Source: Oreocharis arfaki (lineage: Eukaryota; Chordata; Aves; Passeriformes; Paramythiidae). From it: a stretch of 64,000 nt of DNA. Below the pieces are notes generated by a model that did no database searches, was not told the DNA's origin, and was given only the letters and a program-made list of their open reading frames with translations. The DNA is taken from positions 62,913 to 126,912 of the forward strand of contig VZRR01009906.1 in assembly GCA_013398015.1 (NCBI GenBank). The letters are read 5' to 3'. Shown here in pieces: positions 11,501-23,500 of this stretch; within the stretch, counting starts at the first letter, position 1, and each line of letters opens with the position of its first letter. A program made the position numbers and the translations under genes.

Positions 11501-14500
11501 GGAGTTTGCCATTATGAAAGTTGCTTTGAGTGATTATTTTAAGCACTTACATACTCCAGTAAGATGATTCTGGTGACCTCATTATTAGCAATGAGGAACT
11601 GAGAGAAAAAAGATAAGAAAGTAGTAGAAGGCTGGTTAAAAAGGGAATGCAGAAGACATGAAAGTGGAAATAAGGTATGCTTTGGAATAATTTAAAAGCT
11701 GCATTATAAGCACCAGAAAGGTGTATTGATTTGCTGCTTCATTTTACTTTAGACACTCAAAGCAAAAAGCTTTAATTAGGCAGGGATAGTTGTAAGCATA
11801 TGGAGAAAGATTTCTTTGCAAGCCTTTGATGCTAGTTTGATTTCCCATATATATATTTAGCAAACAGTAGAGAAATCTGGACTATAATTCACCAGAAACA
11901 CAAAATAGGTATTTATAAAATGAAATTAAATATATTTTGTACTGCATTAGGCTTGGACTGCTTCCCTTCCTGTGCTCTGAAACTGAGAATTGTTTACAGC
12001 CACCAAGGGACAAAGAAAATGAAGAAGAGCCTTAATGTCAGTGACAATTTAAAAATTATTAAATTTATTTATGGTGGTGAGAAAATTTTTCATTGCTTTT
12101 TTTGTTGTTGTTTATTTGTGAGGGAGTAAAAATTTTATCTTTTAGACTGTGTATTTTCTTATTTTGGATGTCTGGAAACAAATTTTCATTTGAAAACAAA
12201 TCATTTGCAGTTCACTTTAAAGAAGTGCCTGGTGGGGAAGAGGACTCCAGACTGCACATGTCGGACTGGACATAAGATACCTGAACTAGCAAGAAGCACT
12301 GCAGAGCAATTAGCAGAACTGGTAGCTTACAATAAATAAATAAGTTTAGTTTAGCTCATATTTTAGGCAAGCCTCAGAAACCAAATATTGTTATCAGTTG
12401 CTAATAGAGGAAAGAAGTTGTTTCGTACACTAAAGTTGCATATCAAGAGACATTCTCAGCAGAACCTGTGTTTTAAAGGCATAAAGGAATTTAATGAGGC
12501 CTTGAAATGATGTATTTGAGGTTGGGTTGCACTGGTGTAGGAAGAGAACTCTAAGCAGGCATCTGCACATCCACTGACGGTTGTCTCTGTGGTATTTTCC
12601 AGGCAGGCGAGGTCTTGTTCTGCTCTTCTTCCAAGGCTTCCAGATGCAAAACAATTCTGAAATGGAAGCTGAGCAAGTGTGTTCGTGTGGGTGTTTGACC
12701 TGTGCTATTAAAGAGGGATAAAGTTGTACTGAAACATTAAATGTTGTGTCCTACAGCAGATGTCCATGTCTTTTTCAGAAGAGTGCTCTGAGAGAACAGA
12801 TTTAACTCCAAGAATAATCTTGGCTTGATGATACTTGTCTTGTTCCCAAGAAATATGTTCAGCTTGAAATGTCAGTCAAGTCTGTCACTTCCCTTTAGAA
12901 CATACATATATATATATGTATAATATATTCTTCACTCTCCCCTCTATACCCCATTCCACCTGTAAGAGTCAGGTTTCCAAACTGATGAGAATAAAAATAA
13001 CATGTATCGGATTTTCTTCTTTGACTGTTTTGTAACCTGGAATGTTGCAGTCTAATTAAATTCTTATTTTCACTTATCAAGACAGGAATGTTACCACTGG
13101 GCTAGTGATCTCAGCAGTCTTGTGCATAATTTTATATGCTGTGGCCAGTGCTTTTATTTTGGGGTAGAACACTGTGCCCCTCATAGGCACTATGAAACTT
13201 ACCACTGCCAGCTCTCCTTCACTTTGGGCTCTGAAAAAAAGGAATTGGAAACCAGATACTCTAAATGAATGTCAGCTGGCCCCAAACCATTCTGAAATGA
13301 TCATTCTTGGAACGTGTAAGCTCGCATTACTTAAGACTGTACATTTGTCTGTACATTTAGCTGTGATTTCTGTAACAGCACTGTGGCTCTAAAGTTTTTT
13401 GTGTGCATTTTGGCATCCTGTCCAAACCTTTGCTCTGTGAACCATACTGACCTTGACTTCTTAAATCCAGTGTGCTGAGAGTTTGAAGAGAGGGCACTGC
13501 ATTCATGACATAGCTGAAGTGCTAAGACAACTCCATTGGCACAAGTGCAGTTGGATATTTGGGTTTTAGAAGTTATTTTTCAAGAACTCTTTTGCCATAG
13601 TTCTTAAGTGTGAAGAAAATATGGTAATTAAGGGTTAGACATTCTTAAGGAGGACTAGTTTAATCATAATGATCTCATAGTTCCGGGACCTCAGGGAATG
13701 CCATTCTGCACACATGTGTTGTGTGTTTGGTTTGATTGCTAAACTCCAACCAAGGTTTGAGAAGGTTTTTCTCTACATTTAAGTGGTAATTCTTCACAGA
13801 ATATCCTTAAAAGAACCTGTTGCTGGCATCAGAGGATCTTCTGCAAATTTCCAAAACATAACTTCGGTTTTGTTTCTTCACAGAGGTAGCACATAATAGT
13901 GCTAACTTAGGGAGGAAACAAAGCTTGTCACTGATAGCTGGTGATGGGAACAGCTCTTTTAATTTTTCTTCTTGTCAGTTTAAACTCAATCCTTATACCT
14001 GTAGAGCACAGTGAGAGGAGGGTGCCAAGCAGAGTCTTTATTGCCCAAGTATTGAAAGAGAAATTCTCTGTCATTGGGTATTTGCAAATAAACCTGCTGA
14101 ATGCGTAGGCCCTCGGGCTGCTTTCTGAGTCTGATCCCAAAAAGAATGCATTACAAACTGCTTTCAGTTTAGTACTGAGTGCCATCTGGGCAATGCCAAG
14201 CAACTCCCACTGTCTCTGAAATTAAAGGGACAGAGGGGCATTCGCCGTCTCCAAAGGATCAAGCTCTTTGAGTGTGTGGATCAAGTTCAGCAAGCTTTAT
14301 ACTCATAAAGGGGCACTATTCCAATCAGTAGGAGTCTGACATGAGTTAGATAAGGAGCAATCTGTGACTCACTTTCTTTATCTGCAACAATGGATAATGG
14401 CTGTGTCTCCTTGGTCTGTCATGTCTAAGAGTGCTTTGAGTTCTGTTTCCTAAATCCATAGAGTGCAATTCCAGGAGATACCATTAGATTATTTCCTTTG

Positions 14501-17500
14501 ACCTTTTCTGTGTCACGGACAATTACATTACCCATGCAATGCAGCTCAGTAGCTTGCATTGGGATAAAACATAATTCACTTTGAGGTAAAGTTTATCTCC
14601 CAAAAAAGCACGAAGTCTTGAAAATATTGAGGGTTAGAGAAGCCACTATCTCCTCTGGTTGCTGGTTCCAGTGGTTAATCACTGTCACTGCTGAGTATGT
14701 CTTCATCATTCTACAGCTGGCTTTCTTTGTGCCTTTTTTCAATAGACTAAAGACCTCTTTGGCACCAAGCATTTTCTAAAGGTGTTTTGGTATTGTGATC
14801 CCATCACCTTTCAGATCTCTTGTGAGAAAAATCATGGTCCCTCATTGCATGCTTTTTCTGTCTCTCCCTTCTATTTCTGAAGCCACACCCTCTAAAGGAA
14901 AAAAAAAATTGTTTTGGTATTTTTCTGCCCTCTGTCCAACATTGTTTTTACAATGCAGAAAGCCGAAAGGCAGGCCACGTTCCAGTCTGTCTCACCAGCC
15001 TGTGTACACACTAAGATCATCTCCCCACTTTGATACTTCTCTGGTTTTGCAGTCCAAAACTGCTGTCTGTTCTAGCACTGCCCTGGGAGTTCATGCCTAA
15101 TTATTCGTCTGCTTCTAGCTTTTCACTCCTCCAGGGTTACAACTTTCCAGGAAATGGGATGTCCCTTGGGGTTCTTGTACAATTTTTGTTTTGTTTACTG
15201 TCCAGGCATGTTCCCTGGGGGCTGTTTGCACATGGAGCTGTTTTTCTTCAAGATAGAAAGCATTATAATATATTTCAGATCATTGTCAGATATCACTGTG
15301 CAAACACTTGAGCTTGCATTTTCCACATAGAACAAATGTTTGTAAAAGGATAAGGACAAAAACTAATAGAAAAAATGCTACTGTCTTTACTAGCACAATG
15401 TTTTCTCCATATCTAGGGTTGTAAAGTGCAGAGAAAACTTTTATTTTTCTCACTAGAACAGGAAATAAACCTCATGAACAACATAGTATTTCTCAGGATT
15501 TCAACACAAACGTATGTATATGTAAAACTGTCTGATAGATACAATCTGATCAGGACACTGAGAAATCGAATCAATATTTCTAATCTGAATAAACGGCATG
15601 TGTGTTTCTTTTCTCTGCAAATCTGGCTTTACAATCCCTTTTCATGCACTCCAAGTCAGAAGAAGGAAAGGTACGGGATTTCTTGGTGCCATAAATAAAA
15701 CATGGTGGTTAAAAACCAAAATGAAGCTGTGCAAGACAGTGGGCTGTAAAATCAACATGGGCTGGAAATGGAAAGTAAGATTAAAGGTAACACTTAGCCA
15801 CAAAGCTATCCTTAGCAGCTTCAGAATAGTATGCAGTTAAATAAACACACATGCAAAGCTTACTTTGTAATGTGCCTTGCTCTCACTTTTAACAGCAGAT
15901 GATTGCTATTTACTCGAGGGTAGTGAACCACAGGAAGCTGGCCTTTTTTAGCCCTTTTGCCCTGAAAAAGAACAATGTGAAGGCAGCTCAATGTAAACCC
16001 TCTTCCTTCCCTTCCCAGCTCCCCACCCCCAGCTGTGGCTTTTTTTCCTTGACTGTATATCAGAGCATCTCCAGTTCAGACAAGTGACAATCACTCCTAG
16101 CTATGGAGGGTTTTTTGCTGGTGATGCCAATACTTTGTGTTTTATAAGAGACTCAGGGAGGGCAGTGATGCAAACCTGCCTGACCTGGGGTGGCAGATGT
16201 TCGAGAATTGTGTCTGCAATGGGAACCTCTGTACCATCAACTTCTTGGTAGAAGAAAGTGAATGATGAAACCATTTGCAGCCTCAGAAAGTTTAGGATAT
16301 TGTGAACACCTTTAGCCAGTTACTGTCTGTGCGAGTGGTGGCTGCTTAGTGAGATGAGTTATGTTATCACAGCACTGTGGAGTTGAATTGCCAATAGGTT
16401 TTGACACTTGCCATAACTAAGTTTTATGTGAAGGGAAACATAAATCTTGCATCTGGGCACCCGGTGCATATGAAAAAATGAACAATGAGGTGCTGAGGTT
16501 AGTGATAGAGGCCAAGATCGTTTTTTATCCCAAAGAGAATGACTTTGGAAATAATTTAAAAGTAAAGAAAGTGAAAGATGTAACTGAAAAAGAGCTGTTT
16601 TGCTAAAAAAGCCGTTCATACAGGTACTTGATATTTGGCTAAGGAAATGGGATCCAAACTCTATATTCATCTGGCTTAAGCTATGCTGGTTCACTTTGCT
16701 TGTCCTGGTGATTTTTGGTTATGATATTCTGCTTTGCAGGTAGGCTAGTGGTATAACTCAGTAGCAGCAATAAATTGTTAAATTTTGATTAATGTTAATA
16801 ACAATTCTGTGTTTTTTCAGATGGCTGGAAATCAGCTTAGATTGTGGGGTTGTTTAACCTTTGCAGCCATATTGCTGTTCTATGTCTAGTGCTGTATCAT
16901 TCAACTGAGAACTGAAAAATGAGCTATTAATTTAAGGGTGTTTTTTCAATATTTTTGGAGTGATATGTATTTCCTGATCTGATCAAAACTATTTATTCCT
17001 AAAAATTCTTCTGTAGAGGTAAATATCTGGTGTCCTAAAATGGAAGATTGCTTTACCGAATTAGAACTCTTAATTTGTAACAAGAAAACTGAGTTTAAAA
17101 AAAAAAAAAGAAAGAAAGAAAGAAAGCTCCAAGAAAGAGCACAATGTCCTTCTCAGTGCTAAGTGAGCTGTTTTAGTCAAAATGTTTGTAGCCCTGATCT
17201 GCCTAACTATGTTAAAGTTTAAGGAAACTGTGCTTAAGGAAAGCCTGTTAGACTGAACTTCTCAGTGGATTTGTATGAGTACACTCAATTCCTTAGTGAG
17301 GGGTGAGAGCTGGAGCTTGGAAAAATAAAGTAGGGAACTAAACAGCAAGTCTGTGGTATCTTATGAGGCTCAGCATTAACCGATCTTTGACGGTCTTTCT
17401 CTTCCTATCCCTTGAAAGACCACATAGGTTTTGCTCACATTTTGGTGTCAAAACAGAAAATATCTGAAGCTATTACATTTTTTTCAAGGGGAAAGACAGT

Positions 17501-20500
17501 CCTTGCAGACAGCTATAGTTCAGGTGAATCTTTTCAGAGGGGCTGAATTTGCTCTCTGTGCGTCACTGGCTGGCATTTCCCTACTGCGGATGAGAGCCTG
17601 AAATCCATGCCGTGTGTCAGGAGATGAAGCACCGTTCAGAGAGCGTGGGATGGCCCTGGGGCAGGTTTGTTCAGCTTGCAGAGTCCTGGGAGAGCAGAGA
17701 CTGAGCTGCTGCCCTTCCAAATGCTGCCCTGTACAGAGCGGCATGCATCGACCCACACAAACAGATACGCTCTGTGCAAAGTGGGTTTGTCAGAGCCTGC
17801 AGCTGCGGCCAGGCTACTCACAGGACCCAATATTGCTTTTTTAAAGAGAGCTTGATGGGCCTACATTGATTTCAATCACAGTAGTGACTTTCTTTCCATG
17901 AATAAGCAACCTCTAGACAGACTAATTGATCACATTTATCTTTGATCAGTATGTTGTGCTTCTTGCCTTTTCTTGCTATTCTTGCCTTTTCTTGCTATTT
18001 GTCTTTAAGAATGTAAATACTCAAGGACACGTAAAATCCATATGTATTTGTGAGCAATAAGAAGAAATTTTCTAAATCTTGTATTTGGATTTTATACTAG
18101 CTAATGTAGAAATCATGCAGATGTGAGCAGTACTCCAGGTTTGAGCTTCTAAATCTTTCTGAAAACTTGAGGTTAAGGCTGAGAAACCTCCATAGCCTAA
18201 AGAGCATCCATTGTTTGCATCCCCTATTTCAGTGTCCACAGGATTCAACCATCTTATTAAGTCTTTCATGTTTGATCACTGGATTTTATGTAATCAGAAC
18301 CAAGAATTGTCTCCATAAAAGAATTCTGAGCAAGTCGGCAACATCTACCCCACCTCACTCTCTGCAATAGTGCAAGGAGCATTACATCTTCTCTGTCACA
18401 TAATGAGATGGTTTAATGGGAAAACACCAGGTCTGATTTTAACACAATTTGATGCACGTGGGTCTCTAGGGTTGATTTTATTGGGTCTCATCATCTGTTT
18501 CTCTCTTGAGCTTTAGCTATTGGATTTTATTAGCTTCAAAACTTCATGGTTGTACAGCTCACTGGCAAAGACAGGAATGATTGTAATGGCTTTAATGGGA
18601 GGGTGGGTTTTCATCCTTAGTTTTATGGAGGCTTCATTTATCATTTCTTTTAAAATGCCATTTAAAAAACGTGAACAGCTCTGATTATGCTGCTAAGAAT
18701 TGTGCACACTGAATGTATATGTTGAGGGTTGGCATTATAGTGTATTTAACAAATTGAGAAATTTTTGAAGATTTGAAATCAAAGCTATCCTCTCCAGAAG
18801 TATTTTTAGGGAAAAATCTTATTAATAATTAAAAGGGAATGATCTCATTAAATCTTTTAAGGGTCTAAGCAAAAGAATTGAGCAATGGGTGGGGGTTTTT
18901 TTTGTTTGTTTAAGGAGAAAAGGGATTGAAGGGAGAGAACAAGTGGCAATGCAAGTGGCATTACGGTATTCCTTGAGTAATAAACTGTTTGAGGTCTGTG
19001 TTATGGTCCCCTGAGTACTCACATGAGATCAGGTGGGAAATATCTAAAAGGTGCAGCACGGCTGGTTCCTCGGGGTACTATGAAAAGGTTGGAAAATAAG
19101 TGCCTTAAAATCCTGCCTCAAGCAGTGAGCTCCTAATACTGAGAGAAGCCGTGCAAACCCAGGCTGTTCTCAGCTGTAGAACCGAGCTACAGTTGGTCCC
19201 AGCCAACTTTTGCCTCCCAGGAGAGGGAGGAGGCACTGGGGGGCAGACTCGAGAAAGCTGCTGGAAAGAGCAGGGCTGGAGAGAGAGCAGCTGCCACCCG
19301 TTTGCAGGAGGGTGCTGCTTTTGGACAGCAGCACCACCACCTCTTCAGTACTCTGCATGTCCCCAGCCAGTCCTGGCAGAGGAATAACATTGCATTGACC
19401 CTGATCCAGCTCTGCATGGGAGCTGCTTGGTCTTGCCATGGCTGGTGTTATGAAGTCTCAGTGGTTCTCTGCATTGGCAGGCCTCTGGGACTCCTGTGTT
19501 CCTCTGTGTTCCCCCTTTTGTATGGGGAATGCTTCTTAGCACCCTTGCACTGTGCTGCCTTGGCTCATTTGAAACCCAGGGCCCTGGGTGGTACTATGGT
19601 ACAGAGAAGGGAGTCTTGAATTTTTCAAGGCTTTTTAGCTCTGGCTGAGCACACAACAGGAGGGACTTGAAACCAACAAAGCCACTCTTTCCAGTGGTCC
19701 CTGTAACAATAGAGTAATGCTGTGCAGGACCGGCTTGGGTGTTGCAAAACCAGATGAGGTCTGATAGAATTTGCCAGGCCTGTTTCTGTTTCTGTGAGTT
19801 ACCCTGCTTCTCTTGGCCATGGCAGTGCTCGTGCTGTGCAGCACCTGAGCTGACAGATCTCTCTGAAGCTCAGCTGCCTCTGCAGTTAGCCACAGTACTT
19901 TGTATCTGCAGCTACACTATGGCTGATTTACAGCTTGGATTGCACAGTTCGAGGCAGTGGGGAGGGGACTGCTGAGATGCAGATGCACTTTTCATGCTAT
20001 GTCCTTTCCATAACATAATGTGAGGAATGCAAGGAATGTAGAGAGATGACAGCTTAGAAAAGTTAGTCTGGCTTTCAGGCACTGAGGATATTTACACCTG
20101 TTGTGTGATGTGAGGATGAGTGTGTGTACAGAGTGCAGCTTCACAAACAGTAGTTGGACACTTGGCTTTCTGTGTCATTAACAAGGCTGAGGTTGTGTGT
20201 GTCTGACAGAGAATGGGGCAGTTCTCTGCTGCTTCTTTCAACAGCAAAATTGAACACTAGTGGTCTTGCTCCTGGGATCCTGTAACCTTCTCCAGTAGGT
20301 CCTGATTTCATAATGTATGAGCACCAGAAGCTGAGCCACTTGAAAAACTTCCTGACTCCCTGCCCTGTGTGCTGGTTGCCACCCTCACCCCATGACTGCC
20401 TGTCCCCTCAGTTTGCTGAGGGTAGCTGGTTGTGAGGACAAGTAATAAGCTGCATCTGTCATTTGGCTTTAAATCAGTTCTCTTAAAAAAATTAAAAATC

Positions 20501-23500
20501 CTTCTCTATTGGGGATTGAAAAAGGTGAAATTATGTCTGTGCTACTGTTTAAGAAAATACACATGGAGCCTCATACTTAATTAAACAAATGCTATGATTA
20601 AGCCAAATGCTGAAACAGGCCAACAGTGTCTACATTTTCCAAAGTACTGAAAAAAAAATTGTTTGTTTTTTCAGCCTTGCTAGAGAAACCCATCAGCAAA
20701 AGACGAGACAGTGAAGCTGTACAGAAGGCCAAGATCCTTTATGCATCCTGCATGAATGAGAGTAAGTGGATTGATTTGAGAAGGACATAGATGCATTCCC
20801 TGCATTTCTAAAGGCAGGATTTTTATCTCTGTGCAGAGCTCTGTGAAGCTCAGTGCAGATACTTGGATTTTGCTGATATGGATTCAACTGAATGGAGAGG
20901 GTTTTGACACATTTCTGAATCTGGCTATTGAGGCTGAGGTACACCCAGGCACAAGAAGTCAGTTTTAGAGAAACCTCTACTTTTCAGAACTCTGAAGAGA
21001 TATTTATCTGTGCAAAAGGATGTTAAACTGTGTATCAGGGTTGTGGAGTTAGTACCTGGGGTTAATAACCCAGAGGAACCCTCTGATTAAACTCTCATAC
21101 TGATACTTTGAAGAGCCTGTTGCTCATCACCTTCTACATTTCTCTAAACTTATTTAATCAAAACACTACCTTAGGGCTAGTTATAGAAAGCCCTGGTCTC
21201 TTTAGCTTTGGTATCTGCATGTCAAGCACATTAGTCACCTTTGCAGAGTGCTTTTCCTTAGTGTGTAAATGCTGCTATAAGGCAATGTACACTAGTTTGG
21301 GATACATCACTACCCTTACGTAGCTGCACAGGTGAAGGAAGTGTTGGAAGTCCCCTTTGTCCTTCTGACTCTTTCAGGCTTTATTTCCTGCACAGTTTTC
21401 TTCCAGCATGGCCCAAGTCTGACTGCCAGCAATTGAGACAGCCTGCTCTACAGCCTTGAAGCCCAGACACTGCCCTTCTAGCTTTGATTATGAACAATAT
21501 CCCCCCTCCCCCAAAACAGTGAAGTTTCTACTCTAGTTCCTAAGTGGGTTTTTTTAAAATTTACTTAATTCCAGCCTTTTCCTTTTTTGAAAGGCACTGA
21601 CTTGACTCTCTTATTCTTAATACAGAAAAAGAGAGTTGGACTTCAATGCTGCTGTGCTCACAGGCAGAGCAGAGGCTTTGGGTTTCAACCATTGTGATTG
21701 CCTTGCTTGGAAATCAATCGATGCCAATAAATCTTTGTCTTGTGTGGCTGCTGCTGGACTTGAATTGTCTGGAATGTAATTGTTGTCACACTTTGACATT
21801 TCAGATAAAATTGAAAAAGCTGACGTGAAGCCCCTGTTAAGTATACTGAAGCATTCACCTTTCCGCTGGCCTGTGTTGGAATCCAATATTGGACCTGAAG
21901 GGCTGTGGTCAGAAAGGAGGTTCAGCTTAGTCCAAGCCTTGGCAACTCTTCGTGGCCAATACAGTAACTCTGTCTTCATCCGTTTGTATGTGGCTGCTGA
22001 TGACAAAATCTCCAATCGCTATATCCTGAAGGTGCAGTATAGCATGTCTAATTGGTTACTTTGCATGGTATTGTATGGGCTCTTTTTTGAAAACACCTTT
22101 ACATGTCAAATGTTTACACTTGATTGTTGTTGTTATTATCTACTGGCTTACAGATGTACATAGGGGCCAATTTATGGGAATGTAGAAGCCACTAGCAACC
22201 ACATGCTATTGAAAAGTATTTCTGTACAGGTCGTTTTCTTCTTTCAACTGGAAAAAAACCCATAAAAGTGGTCCCATTAGACCAATAGCCAGGGTCTGTG
22301 TGCTTGAGAATAAGAGGTCAATATCTAATTCTGCGTGCTGCTTATGACTCATCGGTTGCATGAGGAATACTTTTTGTCTGTGAAGATGAAAAATGGTCCA
22401 TCAGTAGCAGATATTTTGAACTCGAGCTCTTTTTCTTGAGATGGAAACACTTAATCTGGTGCTTATACAGCACCTTACAACACAGATTTATCCCAAGTGC
22501 TTTTAAACATGAAATAGAGAATTTACCTTTTTCCTAAAATGCTATTGCTTTTAGACCAAAACATTACCAATTTGTTAACAGCACATGGTATTGCACAACA
22601 GTTTAGTAAGAAAAATACCCAAGAAATGTCATCTCCCTGTAGTCTGACAAAACTCCAGATACAATTGTATAACTGTGGCAAGACTGAGTGCCTGGGCCAA
22701 ATGCATTGTTGTTTAAGAACTTCAGATGAGTAGCCAGAGCAGACCCTCCCTCCATGGCTACAAGGAAATAGTTTCTGTAGGCAAGAGAGAATGAGCAAAT
22801 AGGAAAGTTATGATGGTGTTCATGACAGCAAAATAGGATCTATGATCCTTATTTTGCCAGCATCTTGGCTAGCTGTAGGAGTGTAGCCAAGCATACATTG
22901 TATTTAGGGACTGTGGTGGTACTGGAGTGGATGTCAGTTTTAAGTCAGTTATTCCATATTTCTTTTGACTGAGGCATTTAACTGGTATACAGTTGAAGGG
23001 TAACTTTTGCTCATCTCTAGGACATTTTCCTGGATAGTCAACATCAGATCAACAGTTTGCAGTAATGAAGATGTCATTCTGCTAAGATGCTGTTCAGATC
23101 CTGTCATGTTTTCTTCAGCTGGAGACTCAAAAGAACTGAAGCAGTAGAATCAGGGAGATGCTTAGTTACGTATCTCCTGTCGTAATAGTTCAAGTCACCT
23201 GTCAGCAAACGGCTGGGCAGGGACACCCTCACTGCTGGTCTCCTGGAAAGGATTTATAACCAGCAGTACCTTCACTTGCTGTGCTGAGGAGCACCTAAGA
23301 ATTAAGCATCCAAATAACCGAAGCACTACATGCTATGAATAACGTATTATTCCGTAGGGTACTCTGATGGTAATTTGATTAGGACCTTGATCTGCAGAAT
23401 GCATCAGCCAGTGCCCTACTTTGTCCATGTTTTAACAAATTCCCAGGGGTCTAGATGTACCACAGAGTATTTCAATCTGCTTGTGAAAATGGCTTTATTG

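Larger units (their letters stand above)
4509..20674 (+). other. PHEX intron 3
   Basis: 16,166 bp, GTAAAT to TTTTTCAG, one of the two largest introns here. I recognise no young full transposon. Its contents are a T/G-rich simple-repeat tract (7038-7227), its A/C-rich counterpart (11045-11125), an A16 run (10056-10071), a short TA repeat (12903-12930), a GAAA microsatellite (17097-17126), a 19-bp tandem duplication (17962-17999) and a probable very old CR1 relic (about 14600-15070). A relatively GC-richer patch lies at 19140-19620. No exon, RNA gene or long open frame is supported. Enhancers could be present but cannot be read from sequence alone. Confidence 0.85.

Noticed and set aside
21780..22163. 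127-residue frame extending past exon 5
   Set aside because: Exon 5 plus flanking intron. The human exon boundary and a GT donor at 22032 explain it.
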